Shown piece by piece: positions 37,762 through 46,462 of a stretch of 64,000 bases of DNA. Under the pieces are notes generated by a model. That model made no database searches and had not been told where the DNA came from. It saw nothing but the letters and a program-made list of their open reading frames with translations. A program made the position numbers and the translations under genes. This DNA is from Lachnospiraceae bacterium (lineage in GTDB: Bacteria > Bacillota > Clostridia > Lachnospirales > Lachnospiraceae), in the NCBI GenBank assembly GCA_015057585.1, contig SVEF01000001.1:124001-188000 (forward strand). The letters are read 5' to 3'. Position 1 is the stretch's first letter; each line of letters starts with the position of its first letter.

Positions 37762-38319
37762 ATGATTTCTGCAGGCGATTTTAGAAATGGTCTCACATTA
37801 GAAATTGAAGGAAACGTAGTTCAGATTATTGAATTCCAGCACGTTAAGCCTGGTAAGGGCGCAGCGTTCGTAAGAACAAAGATGAAGAACATTAAGAACG
37901 GCGGTGTTACTGAAAAGACATTCCGTCCTACTGAAAAGTTCCCGGCTGCTCACATTGAAAGATCTGATATGCAGTACTTATACAGCGATGGTGAAATGTT
38001 CCACTTCATGAACACAGAAACATATGACCAGATTGCTATGACGGAAGACCAGATTGGTGATTCCTTGAAGTTTGTTAAGGAAAATGAGATGGTTAAGATG
38101 CTTTCCCACAATAAGGAAGTATTTGCAATTGAACCACCTTTATTCGTAGAACTTGAGATTACAGAAACAGAGCCTGGTTTCAAGGGTGATACAGCAACAG
38201 GTGCTTCTAAGCCTGCTGTTGTTGAAACAGGTGCTACTGTATATGTACCATTATTCGTTGAACAGGGCGACAGAATCCAGATCGATACCAGAACAGGCGA
38301 ATATATGAAGAGAGTATAA
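37762..38319 (+). CDS. efp: Translation elongation factor P
   Basis: Rescues ribosomes stalled at polyproline; 185 residues, three beta-barrel domains. The loop [15 protein letters not shown] carries the conserved lysine tip (Lys32 region). The start is the ATG at 37762 (MISAGDFR) with AAGGAGG eight bases upstream; an in-frame ATG 14 codons earlier lacks a ribosome site. It shows the codon bias of a highly expressed gene (AAG, GTT, TTC). Confidence 0.96.
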   Translation: MISAGDFRNGLTLEIEGNVVQIIEFQHVKPGKGAAFVRTKMKNIKNGGVTEKTFRPTEKFPAAHIERSDMQYLYSDGEMFHFMNTETYDQIAMTEDQIGDSLKFVKENEMVKMLSHNKEVFAIEPPLFVELEITETEPGFKGDTATGASKPAVVETGATVYVPLFVEQGDRIQIDTRTGEYMKRV

Positions 38320-38333
38320 CGTGTAATATTAGA

Positions 38334-38366
38334 AAGGGGAGTGCCGCTTGGCATTCCCCTTTTTTA
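38334..38366 (+). terminator. efp terminator
   Basis: AAGGGGAGTGCC/GGCATTCCCCTT followed by T6. Its 5' arm is also the outer end of the large inverted repeat. Confidence 0.8.
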
Positions 38367-38515
38367 CGCCCACGCAGTTCCCCTAAAAAACGAAGCTGCC
38401 ACACTCGCATGGCTTGCTGCCTTTTTCTTTTTTTTGTCAGCAGTCATAAACAAGAACGCACAGCCCGGAACTCGCGGTCGGGAGAAAATTAGATATATTT
38501 AGTATGTACAGAACA

Positions 38516-38626
38516 CGAAAAAATGCGCAAGCACTTTTATGAAAAGGCGGCAGCGACCTCTGGAAAACATGTTTTCCGAGAGCCGCCACCGCCTTTTCTA
38601 AAACCGCGTCCTACGGACGCTTTTCG
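38516..38626 (+). repeat. Palindromic core element, copy 1
   Basis: A 111-base element at the heart of the large inverted repeat. It contains GAAAAGGCGG...CCGCCTTTTC, GGAAAACATGTTTTCC at the apex and a small hairpin GCGTCCTACGGACGC. A second copy, in reverse orientation and about 85% identical, lies at 42179-42288. Confidence 0.85.
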
Positions 38627-38811
38627 TGTTCTGTACATATTTTTATTCCCTTGTCTCTCCCGACCGCTCAGACAACCGGCGCTGTGCATTCTTATTCCTG
38701 CTGTCACAAAGAAGACAAAAGCAGAGCCGTGCGGTGTGGCACTTCATGTTTTTTGGGGAATCCGCGTGGGCGAAATAAAGAATGCCTATTGTATGCATTC
38801 CCCGCCAAACC

Positions 38812-39008
38812 ACATCGTCATGTTGCAAAGCAATATGACGATGTCCAAAAGAAACTAATATTTTATTTTTTTTATTTACGTTCCCATGCTTAAAAGGTTG
38901 AAAGGCAGCCAATAGGGAGTCAGCTGCCTTTCGAGGGGGAGTTATGAAAAATCTAAAAAAGTAAATAAGTAGGGGAGAGTACCAAATGAAAAATAATCTC
39001 ACTTGGTA
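38812..39008 (+). other. Cluster of three further hairpins upstream of rpsO
   Basis: ACATCGTCATGTTGC/GCAATATGACGATGT (38812-38844, one mismatch), the perfect 10-bp GAAAGGCAGC/GCTGCCTTTC (38900-38932) and TACCAAATGA/TCACTTGGTA (38980-39008) followed by T5. Between the last two, GGGGGAG and ATG (38944) open a six-codon frame, possibly the remnant of a lost gene. Nothing else was seen up to the rpsO promoter. Confidence 0.6.
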
Positions 39009-39135
39009 TGTTTTTATGATAAAATACAATTGTGTTCATTATGTGTTCAAATTATTAACAAAATGTAAAATATGATAAAACGTTCATAAAAAACGATGTC
39101 AAAAATAAAAATCATTGAAATAATTAAAAAATTTG

Positions 39136-39164
39136 TTTACAAATGTATTGTGATGTGGTATTAT
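39136..39164 (+). promoter_or_regulatory. rpsO promoter
   Basis: TTTACA (39136) and TATTAT (39159) with 17 bases between. Confidence 0.7.
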
Positions 39165-39288
39165 TTAAAGGCTGATGTGATTTCATATCAGATTTAGCCG
39201 TAACTCAGAGCACGGATTTACTCCTGGATTATTTCAGACCGGCTCTTGGTTTTGGGCGATACTATTAAAAAAACAGGAGGTAATTATC
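39165..39288 (+). promoter_or_regulatory. Probable S15-binding leader of rpsO
   Basis: About 120 untranslated bases with CCGT...ACGG and AGAGC...GCTCT pairings and TGGGCGATACT shortly before AGGAGG. The GGGCGAUAC segment resembles the helix motif S15 recognises in Gram-positive rpsO leaders, so autoregulation is likely. Assigned from motif and position only. Confidence 0.45.
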
Positions 39289-39555
39289 ATGATTAGCAAG
39301 GAAAAGAAGCAGGAAATTATTGCAGCTTACGGAAGAACAGCTAACGATACAGGTTCGCCGGAAGTTCAGATTGCTCTTTTAACAGAGAGAATCAATGAGC
39401 TTACAGCTCACCTGAAGAACAACCAGAAGGATCATCACTCCAGACGTGGTCTCCTTAAGATGGTAGGTCAGAGACGTGGTTTACTTGCATACCTTAAGAA
39501 GACAGATCTTGAAGGATATCGTAAGTTAATCGAAAGATTAGGCTTAAGAAAGTAG
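39289..39555 (+). CDS. rpsO: Ribosomal protein S15
   Basis: Small-subunit protein that binds the central 16S domain; 88 residues, full length. The conserved segments [23 protein letters not shown] and QRRGLLAYL are present. AGGAGG precedes the ATG at 39289, and the leader probably provides feedback control. A clear terminator follows. Confidence 0.97.
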   Translation: MISKEKKQEIIAAYGRTANDTGSPEVQIALLTERINELTAHLKNNQKDHHSRRGLLKMVGQRRGLLAYLKKTDLEGYRKLIERLGLRK

Positions 39556-39606
39556 TTAGCAGTACAATAATTTAAGAAATAAACCCACAAACACAAACAA
39601 ACACGA

Positions 39607-39637
39607 AAGAGCAAACTCGCACGGTTTGCTCTTTTTT
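39607..39637 (+). terminator. rpsO terminator
   Basis: AAGAGCAAAC/GTTTGCTCTT followed by T-run. Confidence 0.9.
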
Positions 39638-39721
39638 ATTCTTTAATTGAACATTTTGAAAGAGTGTGCTAGAATAGATAGAAATGAATCACAAGAGAAA
39701 AGGATTATTAGGACGACAGAC

Positions 39722-40564
39722 ATGGAACATATCATACAAAATCAGACATTTGATGAAGAAAGAGCATTGTATCATTTGATAGATACGGAAGTAGCATATT
39801 GCACGTTTGCCGGTCCGGCAGACGGTGAGTCTGCATTGAAGGAGGCCAGAAATATCGTAGTGCGTGATTGTAACTTTTCGCTTCGATATCCGTTCTGGCA
39901 TGTCAGGGGATTTGAAATTGACAGAGTTTCTATGGATGAACTGACCAGAGCGGCACTTTGGTATTCGTATGATGGCGTGATAAAAAATACAAATATGGGT
40001 GGAATCAAGGCGCTTCGTGAATGTGAGAAAATCCGGATTGAAGACAGTACAGCAAAGTCTCCGGAGTTTGGATGGAGAACCAGAGGCCTTTCTATCAGTC
40101 GTTCGGAAATGGAATCGGAGTATTTCTTATTTGAGTGTAAGGATGTTCAGATTGATCATTTAAAAATGAAAGGGAAATATTCCTTCCAGTATGTAGAAAA
40201 TATGACGATTGAGGATTCTTATCTGGATACCAAGGATGCTTTCTGGCATGGTAAAAATATTACTGTGAAAAATTCGGTGTTAAAGGGTGAGTATCTGGCA
40301 TGGTTTTCAGAAAACCTTACTTTGATTGACTGTAAGATTATCGGAACGCAGCCACTTTGTTATTGTAAGGGGCTGAAGCTGATTAATTGTACGATGGAAG
40401 ATACGGACCTTTCCTTTGAATATTCGGATGTGGAGGCTGAAATCATCGGTCACATTGTGTCAGTGAAGAATCCGCGTTCCGGGAAAGTGATTGCCGACAG
40501 CATCGGAGAAGTCATTTGGGATGATCCGGTTATGGAAGTGAACGGAGAGGTAAAAATCAGATAA
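39722..40564 (+). CDS. DUF3737 family protein (beta-helix-like)
   Basis: A 280-residue protein of the DUF3737 family. The segments FDEERALYHL, FAGPADGESALKEAR, NFSLRYPFWH, WYSYDG and SYLDTKDAFWHGKN are family hallmarks, and the repeated short strands fit a right-handed beta-helix. The function is not known. The start is the ATG at 39722 with AGGA ten bases upstream; an earlier in-frame ATG extends it by 25 unconserved residues. No signal peptide. Confidence 0.88.
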   Translation: MEHIIQNQTFDEERALYHLIDTEVAYCTFAGPADGESALKEARNIVVRDCNFSLRYPFWHVRGFEIDRVSMDELTRAALWYSYDGVIKNTNMGGIKALRECEKIRIEDSTAKSPEFGWRTRGLSISRSEMESEYFLFECKDVQIDHLKMKGKYSFQYVENMTIEDSYLDTKDAFWHGKNITVKNSVLKGEYLAWFSENLTLIDCKIIGTQPLCYCKGLKLINCTMEDTDLSFEYSDVEAEIIGHIVSVKNPRSGKVIADSIGEVIWDDPVMEVNGEVKIR

Positions 40565-40575
40565 CATACATAAAC

Positions 40576-40613
40576 AATTCCCTTGCTACTTTAAAGTAAC
40601 AAGGGAATTTAAG
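40576..40613. terminator. Terminator between convergent DUF3737 and pyrI genes
   Basis: AATTCCCTTG.TACTTTAAAGTA.CAAGGGAATT, a near-perfect long stem with flanking A/T runs. Confidence 0.8.
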
Positions 40614-40621
40614 TTTACTTG

Positions 40622-41056
40622 TTATTTGTTGTGTGGCTTTTTAAAGGACTGTTCGCAGTATTCACAACGATACAGACCCTTTTCCGGATTGGTCAGTTTG
40701 AAACGGTGTGGCAGTTCCTGCTCAATCGAAGTAATGCAACGTGGGTTTTTGCACTTGATGATACCGTAAATATGTTCCGGAAGTGTTACATGTTTCTTTT
40801 CTACGCGAATGCCATCGCGGATATAGTTGATTGTCATATGTGGTTCTAATACCGCCAGCATATTAAAGTCAATATCAATAATCTGGTCAATCTTAATAAT
40901 ATCTTTTCTGCCCATTTTGCTGCTCTTGGCGTTTTTTATGATTGCTACGCTGCAGTCAAGCTTTTCTAAGTTCAGATAGTGGTAAATATCCATGGCACCG
41001 CCTGCCTGTATATGGTCCATAACGATTCCTTCGTTTAATCCGCCAATATTTAACAT
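40622..41056 (-). CDS. pyrI: Aspartate carbamoyltransferase regulatory chain
   Basis: Regulatory subunit that binds nucleotides and modulates PyrB; 144 residues. The allosteric domain (NIGGLNEGIVMDHIQAG) precedes a zinc domain with four cysteines (CKNPRC...CEYC). ATG at 41056 is chosen because AAGGAGG lies eight bases upstream; the longer frame overlaps pyrB. It follows pyrB by 13 bases on the same strand. Confidence 0.95.
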   Translation of the reverse strand: MLNIGGLNEGIVMDHIQAGGAMDIYHYLNLEKLDCSVAIIKNAKSSKMGRKDIIKIDQIIDIDFNMLAVLEPHMTINYIRDGIRVEKKHVTLPEHIYGIIKCKNPRCITSIEQELPHRFKLTNPEKGLYRCEYCEQSFKKPHNK

Positions 41057-41069
41057 AAGTTTTACCTCC

Positions 41070-41996
41070 TTATTCTTCCGGCTGCTTGATGCCAAGCAAC
41101 GTCATGATGAGAGCCATTCGTACATAAACACCGTATTGTGCCTGCTTGAAGTAAACAGCACGTGGATCGGCATCCACCTCAGTGGAGATTTCGTTAACAC
41201 GTGGAAGAGGATGGAGCACTAACATATCGTCCTTTGCCAGTTTCATTTTTGTATTATCTAAAATAAAGGAGTCCTTTAAACGAATATAATCTTCTTCATT
41301 GAAGAAACGTTCTTTTTGTACTCGCGTCATGTAGAGAATATCCAGTTCCGGCATGACATCTTCGAGCACACGTACTTCTTTGTATTCGACATGGTTGGCA
41401 TCCAGGGTTTCTTCTCTTAAATAGGTCGGAATACGCAGTTCCTCAGGTGAAATGAATACAAATTTAACATTTGGGAACTGTACCATAGCATTGATTAAGG
41501 AATGAACGGTACGACCAAATTTTAAATCACCGCAGCAACCGATGGTCAGGTTGTCCAAATGGCCTTTCAAAGATTTGATTGTCAGTAAGTCAGTCAGGGT
41601 CTGTGTTGGGTGGTTGTGACCACCGTCGCCGGCATTGATGACCGGAATGCTTGCATGCATGGAAGCAACGTACGGTGCACCTTCTTTTGGATGACGCATC
41701 GCACAGATATCAGCATAGCCGGAGACTACACGGATGGTATCAGCAACGCTTTCTCCCTTTGCAGCACTTGACGAATCGGCAGAAGAAAAACCAAGGACAC
41801 TACCTCCCATATTGAGCATTGCAGCTTCAAAACTGAGACGGGTACGGGTACTTGGTTCATAAAATAGAGTCGCTAATTTTTTTCCGTGACAACATTCGGA
41901 ATATTTTTTTGGGTTGTTTGAAATATCATCTGCTAAAGTAAGCAGCTGATCTAATTCTGTAAGGCTTAAATCCTGTGGACTGATTAAGTGTTTCAT
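41070..41996 (-). CDS. pyrB: Aspartate carbamoyltransferase catalytic chain
   Basis: Condenses aspartate and carbamoyl phosphate in pyrimidine synthesis; 308 residues. The carbamoyl-phosphate motif STRTRLSFE (residues 52-60) and the aspartate-binding region [13 protein letters not shown] are intact. GGAGGA precedes the ATG. No PyrR attenuator was recognised in the short leader; the region upstream holds a large hairpin element. Confidence 0.96.
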   Translation of the reverse strand: MKHLISPQDLSLTELDQLLTLADDISNNPKKYSECCHGKKLATLFYEPSTRTRLSFEAAMLNMGGSVLGFSSADSSSAAKGESVADTIRVVSGYADICAMRHPKEGAPYVASMHASIPVINAGDGGHNHPTQTLTDLLTIKSLKGHLDNLTIGCCGDLKFGRTVHSLINAMVQFPNVKFVFISPEELRIPTYLREETLDANHVEYKEVRVLEDVMPELDILYMTRVQKERFFNEEDYIRLKDSFILDNTKMKLAKDDMLVLHPLPRVNEISTEVDADPRAVYFKQAQYGVYVRMALIMTLLGIKQPEE

Positions 41997-42153
41997 AAGA
42001 TTATCCTCCGTTCTGCCAGTTTTCGTGTCCAGGCATTTTTTCTATTTTATAACATGGATGCAGATTAAGCAAGTGTTATTTTCAGCCATTCGCAAAATCT
42101 GCCGGCTACGCCGTCAGGCGTTGCGTTGCAACTTGTATTTTGCTCATGGAGTT

Positions 42154-42314
42154 AGGTGAGTAAAGGAAAAATCAGGTACGGAAAGCGTCCGTAGGACGCG
42201 ATTTTAGAAAAGGCGATGGCGGATCTCGGAAAACTAGTTTTCCAGAGGCCGCTACCGCCTTTTCTTAAAGTGCTTCGCACTTTTTCCGTATCTGATTTTT
42301 CTTTGCGCAGTAAC
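42154..42314. repeat. Large hairpin between pyrB and uxaC (core copy 2 with different outer arms)
   Basis: Outer arms GGAAAAATCAGGTACGGAAA (from 42164) and its near inverse ending at 42302 enclose the core element in reverse orientation (42179-42288). These outer arms are unrelated to those of the efp-rpsO copy. It starts just beyond the uxaC stop and could end uxaC transcripts. Upstream, 42000-42153 holds the pyrB leader and no gene. Confidence 0.8.
42179..42288 (-). repeat. Palindromic core element, copy 2
   Basis: Read on the minus strand this 110-base segment matches copy 1 at 38516-38626 with about 15 differences. The apex is GGAAAACTAGTTTTCC where copy 1 has CATG, and the end pair is CGG/CCG where copy 1 has CGA/TCG; both changes keep pairing. 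Confidence 0.85.
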
Positions 42315-42316
42315 GC

Positions 42317-43717
42317 TTAGAAACCAAAGTATCTCTTCGTATTATAGTAGGAGATATCCTGTACCATTTTGCCTAAGAACTCGATGTCATTTGGATATTC
42401 ACCGTTTTCTACCCAGGTGCCGATTAAATTACAAAGAATACGACGGAAGTACTCGTGTCTTGTGTAAGATAAGAAGCTTCTGGAGTCTGTTAACATACCA
42501 ACAAAGTTAGACAATAAGCTTAAGCTTGCTAAAGAGGTCATCTGCTCGGTCATACCAGGCTTATGGTCGTTGAACCACCAAGCGGAACCCTGCTGGATTT
42601 TGCCGACACAGGAGGAATCCTGGAAACAGCCAAGTACTGTACCGATAGCAGCATTGTCGGTTGGATTTAAGGAGTAGATGATAGTCTTTGGTAACTGGTC
42701 AGTTGCATTTAAGGAATTCAAGAATGCAGCCAGTTCAGCGGAAGAGCTGTAACTGTTGATACAGTCAAAACCGGTATCAGGACCAAGCTGGTTAAAGCGG
42801 AATACGTTGTTGTCACGCTTTGTGCCGTAGTGTAACTGCATTACCCAGTTAAGTCTATGGTATTCCTTTCCTACAAAGCCCATGAAGGCAGTCTTAAACT
42901 GCAATTCTTCCATAGGAGTAGGAGTAGTACCGGAAAGGCGCTTTGCAAAAATTGCTTCGATTTCTTCTGCAGTAGCAGGCTTGTACATGACATATTCCAG
43001 CGCATGGTCAGAAACCGAACAACCCATGGATGCAAAGAATTCCATGCGGATTTTTAAGGCTTCACAAAGAGCAGCAAAGGATGTAATCTTAACACCGCTA
43101 ACGGCTTCTAACTTTGCAAGATAATCAAGGTAATCCGGCTTTTCTAAATTCATAGCCTTGTCCGGACGCCATGCAGGAAGTACCTTCACTTCAAAGGATT
43201 CATCTTCAGCAATTTTTTTGTGCCATTCCAGAGAGTCGATAGGGTCGTCAGTCGTACAGATGGTTTCTACATTGGACTGACGGATTAAGTTGCGAACCGA
43301 CATGGACGGCTCTGCAAGCTTCTTGTTACAAACCTCCCAAACCTCCGGAGCGGTAGCAGGAGAGAGTGGCTTCTTATAACCGAAATAACGCTGTAATTCC
43401 AGGTGGCTCCAGTGATACAGAGGATTTCCGATTGCCTTTTGCAAGGTAGCAGCCCATTTTTCGAACTTTTCGTAATCGGAAGCAGATCCTGTAATAAAGT
43501 GTTCATCCACTCCGTTGGTACGCATCTGACGCCACTTGTAGTGGTCACCGCCGAGCCATACCTGGGTGATAGTGTCAAACTGACGGTCTTCTGCAATTTC
43601 CTGTGGATTAATATGACAATGATAGTCAATTACCGGAACCTGCTTTGCGTAGTTGTGGTACAAGATTTTTGCTGTTTCGTTTGACAATAAAAAATCGTCA
43701 TCCATAAAAGCTTTCAT
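42317..43717 (-). CDS. uxaC: Glucuronate/galacturonate isomerase
   Basis: Isomerises D-galacturonate to tagaturonate and D-glucuronate to fructuronate, the first step of uronate catabolism. It has 466 residues, the usual length, and an amidohydrolase-like barrel. The N-terminal VIDYHCHINPQEI carries the metal-binding H-x-H; SDHALEY, GTKRDNN and GMLTDSRSFLSY are conserved. The start is the ATG at 43717 with AAGGAGG close upstream; a longer frame runs into the LacI gene. It follows the LacI-family gene by 19 bases and is probably in its operon. Confidence 0.96.
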   Translation of the reverse strand: MKAFMDDDFLLSNETAKILYHNYAKQVPVIDYHCHINPQEIAEDRQFDTITQVWLGGDHYKWRQMRTNGVDEHFITGSASDYEKFEKWAATLQKAIGNPLYHWSHLELQRYFGYKKPLSPATAPEVWEVCNKKLAEPSMSVRNLIRQSNVETICTTDDPIDSLEWHKKIAEDESFEVKVLPAWRPDKAMNLEKPDYLDYLAKLEAVSGVKITSFAALCEALKIRMEFFASMGCSVSDHALEYVMYKPATAEEIEAIFAKRLSGTTPTPMEELQFKTAFMGFVGKEYHRLNWVMQLHYGTKRDNNVFRFNQLGPDTGFDCINSYSSSAELAAFLNSLNATDQLPKTIIYSLNPTDNAAIGTVLGCFQDSSCVGKIQQGSAWWFNDHKPGMTEQMTSLASLSLLSNFVGMLTDSRSFLSYTRHEYFRRILCNLIGTWVENGEYPNDIEFLGKMVQDISYYNTKRYFGF

Positions 43718-43736
43718 AGTAATCCTCCTTGTTATT

Positions 43737-44738
43737 TTAAAAATTCGTTGTCTCACGAATAATAATATCGTTTGAAATGGTTGTTTTATTCGGAACATCA
43801 TTCCCTTCCAGAACACGCATCAGAGTGGAAATAGTGGTTATACTGAGCGTTTCTACATGGTTGTCAATGGAAGTAATTTCCGGGTCAGTACAGCTGGATA
43901 AAATAGAGTTATTATATCCAACGATAGAAAGTTCGTCCGGAACGGATAAGTTTTTCTGTTTTGCAAACTTCATGGCAGCAACTGCAAGTTGGTCTTCGGA
44001 AGCAACCACAGCATCAAAGCGGAGTCCTTTGTCATAGACTTCGATAAGCATGTCGCGGGTTGAGGCAATGTCATTCGGACAGGAAAGCATCATTTCCTCA
44101 CGAAGAGGAAGATTATTTGTCTGAATGCCGCTCTTATAGCCTGATAATTTCTGCAAACCACTGTAGGAGCGTGAAGTATATAAATAGAGAATATCCTTAC
44201 GTCCCTGTTCGGCAAGCTGATTAGTTACATCGTAGACCGCCTGATAATCATCACACAGGGTGCAGAAAATATTTGGATGGCTGATATATCCGTTAATTAT
44301 CATAACAGGTATCGTTTCCGCCGCTTCCAAAAGATATGCATTATCTTTTTTTGTGGCCTCGATGAAACTGGAACCGACTAAAATGACGGCATCTACACGT
44401 TTGCTTAACAGAAGCTGAAGATACTTTTGTTTATTGACCAGATCATAGCCGGTGCAACACAGGAAAGAGTCATAGCCGTTTTTTCTTAAGTTTTGTTCCA
44501 AATAATAAACAGCATTTGCAAGAAAAGGGTCAGAAGAGTCTGCACACATGATACCAATGGTATGCATGGTATTCAGACCTAAGCCTCTGGCAAATACATT
44601 TGGGGTATAACCGATTTCCCGCATGACGCTCAATACTTTTTGGCGCGTGGTTTCACTGACGTTCGGATTTCCGTTTAAAACACGGGAAACCGTGGCAATG
44701 GAGACGCCTGCTTTTTGTGATACATCGTAGATATTCAT
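43737..44738 (-). CDS. LacI-family regulator of the uronate locus
   Basis: A 333-residue repressor-type regulator. The N-terminal helix-turn-helix NIYDVSQKAGVSIATVSRVL and hinge NVSETTRQKV are classical LacI, followed by a periplasmic-binding-protein-like effector domain. It lies divergently from uxaB and directly upstream of uxaC. Candidate operators (TGTAA-N4-TTACA) occur at 44931 and TGAAA-N4-TTTCA at 44773. A KdgR/UxaR-type role sensing a uronate intermediate is inferred. Confidence 0.88.
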   Translation of the reverse strand: MNIYDVSQKAGVSIATVSRVLNGNPNVSETTRQKVLSVMREIGYTPNVFARGLGLNTMHTIGIMCADSSDPFLANAVYYLEQNLRKNGYDSFLCCTGYDLVNKQKYLQLLLSKRVDAVILVGSSFIEATKKDNAYLLEAAETIPVMIINGYISHPNIFCTLCDDYQAVYDVTNQLAEQGRKDILYLYTSRSYSGLQKLSGYKSGIQTNNLPLREEMMLSCPNDIASTRDMLIEVYDKGLRFDAVVASEDQLAVAAMKFAKQKNLSVPDELSIVGYNNSILSSCTDPEITSIDNHVETLSITTISTLMRVLEGNDVPNKTTISNDIIIRETTNF

Positions 44739-44843
44739 AGTCTGTTTTCTCCGTTTGTTAGATGAGATGCGATGAAAGAAGTTTCATAAAAGTGAACAAA
44801 ACATACTTTCGTGCGTAATAATCAATAATGTTTCATAAATCTG

Positions 44844-44872
44844 ATTATACAATGAAATCTTTTGATTTACAA
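44844..44872 (-). promoter_or_regulatory. LacI-uxaC promoter and leader
   Basis: On the minus strand TTGTAA (plus 44867-44872) and TATAAT (plus 44844-44849), 17-base spacer. TGAAAGAAGTTTCA, a LacI-type dyad at 44773-44786, lies downstream and could serve autoregulation. Confidence 0.65.
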
Positions 44873-44895
44873 GAACTTTTCGAGAGAAAAATCCA

Positions 44896-44944
44896 TTGAC
44901 AACAAGAACGTAAAAATGTAAAATAAAATATGTAAATGCTTACA
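44896..44944 (+). promoter_or_regulatory. uxaB promoter with LacI/cre-like operator
   Basis: TTGACA (44896), 17 bases, TAAAAT (44919), then TGTAAATGCTTACA (44931-44944) over the expected transcription start. The dyad matches 13 of 14 positions of the cre pattern TGWAANCGNTNWCA, so either the local LacI protein or CcpA could bind. Confidence 0.75.
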
Positions 44945-44998
44945 AGTTTAAGGGCATTGGGCTATAAGAAAAGAATCAATCAAAGGAGAAGAAAAAAG

Positions 44999-46462
44999 AT
45001 GGAAATGTTAAACAAATCGATTTCGGGAGCTGTAGAGCGCCCGGTGAAAATCCTTCAGTTTGGTGAGGGGAATTTCCTTAGAGGTTTTGTAGACTACATG
45101 GTTGATGTAGCCAATGAAAAAGGTGTATTTGATGGTAGCGTTGCGATTGTAAAGCCGATTGCTTACGGTAGTTTAGATATGTTTCATGAGCAGGAAAACC
45201 AGTATACGGTTATGCTTCGTGGAATTGAAGATGGAAAAGAAAAAGTGGAAACCCGTGTGATTACCAGTGTTGCAGATTCTGTAGATTGCATTGGAGAGTA
45301 TGAAAGGTATGCAGAATATGCAAAGTGTGAGACGCTTCGCTTTGTTGTGTCTAATACAACAGAAGCCGGTATCGTATATGATGAGACCGATGATTTTAAT
45401 GCACTTCCGCCAAAGACGTACCCTGGCAAATTAACAAAGTTCATGTATGAAAGATATCAGCATTTTAACGGAGCTTCCGACAAGGGGCTGATTCTGATTC
45501 CGTGTGAATTGATTGAGAATAACGGCGGTAATTTAAAAAACTGCGTTCTTCAGTTCGCAAAGTTATGGAATCTGGGCGAAGAATTTATTTCCTGGATAGA
45601 GACGGACTGCGTTTTCTGCAGCACTTTGGTTGACCGTATTGTTACCGGATATCCGAGAGAAGAAGCAGAAAGCATCTGGGAAAAACTCGGTTATAAGGAC
45701 AATCTTTTGGACACGGCCGAAGTATTTGCACTTTGGGTAATTGAAAGTGATAAGGATATTACAGAAGAACTTCCGCTGGATAAGGCGGGACTTCCGGTAA
45801 TCTTTACAGACAATCAGAAACCGTATAGGGAAAGAAAGGTACGTATCTTAAACGGAGCCCACACTTCTTTTGTTCTGGCATCCTATCTGGCAGGAAACGA
45901 TTTTGTAAAGGAATCCATGGAAGATGCAGATGTGCGTAAGTTTATGATGACAACCGTATTCGACGAAATCATTCCGACCCTGACACTTCCAAAGGAGGAA
46001 CTGGTGGCGTTTGCCAATGCCGTGATTGAACGTTTTGAAAATCCTTATATTAAGCATGCATTACTTTCCATTTCCTTGAATTCGACCTCCAAGTGGAAAT
46101 CACGTTGTATGCCATCTTTAATCGGATACATCGAAAAGACAGGAGAGATTCCGTCTCATCTTGCATTTTCTCTTGCAGCATTGATGAGCTTTTATACCGG
46201 TTCGGAAATTAAGGACAGTGCGTTAATCGGTCACAGAAACAGCGAAGAATATAAGATTTTAGACGATGCGGCAGCACTGGAATTTTTTGCGGCTCATTCT
46301 GCAGAAGACAGTTTAAGTTTTACAAAGGCATATCTTAGCAATAACGGTTTCTTTGGAAGAGATTTAACTGAATTTGCCGGACTAGTGGAAAAGGTAGCAG
46401 GTTATGTGGATGACATCCGCACTCTCGGTATGCGCGAAGCAATTAAGAAGGTGAATGCATAA
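44999..46462 (+). CDS. uxaB: Tagaturonate reductase (altronate oxidoreductase)
   Basis: Reduces tagaturonate to altronate with NADH, step two of galacturonate catabolism; 487 residues. It belongs to the mannitol dehydrogenase-like family. The N-terminal ILQFGEGNFLRGFVDYM is the nucleotide-binding start, and HTSFVLASYLAG and KSRCMPSL are conserved later. The ATG at 44999 has GGAG ten bases before; the longer frame begins near the -10 region. It overlaps uxaA by one base. Confidence 0.94.
   Translation: MEMLNKSISGAVERPVKILQFGEGNFLRGFVDYMVDVANEKGVFDGSVAIVKPIAYGSLDMFHEQENQYTVMLRGIEDGKEKVETRVITSVADSVDCIGEYERYAEYAKCETLRFVVSNTTEAGIVYDETDDFNALPPKTYPGKLTKFMYERYQHFNGASDKGLILIPCELIENNGGNLKNCVLQFAKLWNLGEEFISWIETDCVFCSTLVDRIVTGYPREEAESIWEKLGYKDNLLDTAEVFALWVIESDKDITEELPLDKAGLPVIFTDNQKPYRERKVRILNGAHTSFVLASYLAGNDFVKESMEDADVRKFMMTTVFDEIIPTLTLPKEELVAFANAVIERFENPYIKHALLSISLNSTSKWKSRCMPSLIGYIEKTGEIPSHLAFSLAALMSFYTGSEIKDSALIGHRNSEEYKILDDAAALEFFAAHSAEDSLSFTKAYLSNNGFFGRDLTEFAGLVEKVAGYVDDIRTLGMREAIKKVNA

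Larger units (their letters stand above)
38334..38803. repeat. Giant imperfect inverted repeat between efp and rpsO
   Basis: About 470 bases fold back on themselves around a centre near 38570. Pairing blocks, outer to inner, include GGCATTC/AATGCC (38350, 38781), CGCCCACGC/GCGTGGGCG, GCCACAC/GTGTGGC, CAGC/GCTG clusters, GCGGTCGGGAGA (38474-38485)/TCTCCCGACCGC (38656-38667) and a 19-base exact pair TATGTACAGAACACGAAAA (38503-38521)/38621-38639. No gene with coding features is inside. It could be a long structured RNA or a fold-back element. Confidence 0.8.

Noticed and set aside
38334-38803. Insertion sequence or MITE
   Set aside because: No transposase, no clear target duplication and the arms are strongly diverged; a fold-back element cannot be excluded, but an IS is not supported.
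38523-38858. Open frame of 111 codons inside the giant inverted repeat
   Set aside because: No ribosome site, composition dictated by the hairpin, and similar-length frames occur on the opposite strand; it is a by-product of the palindrome.
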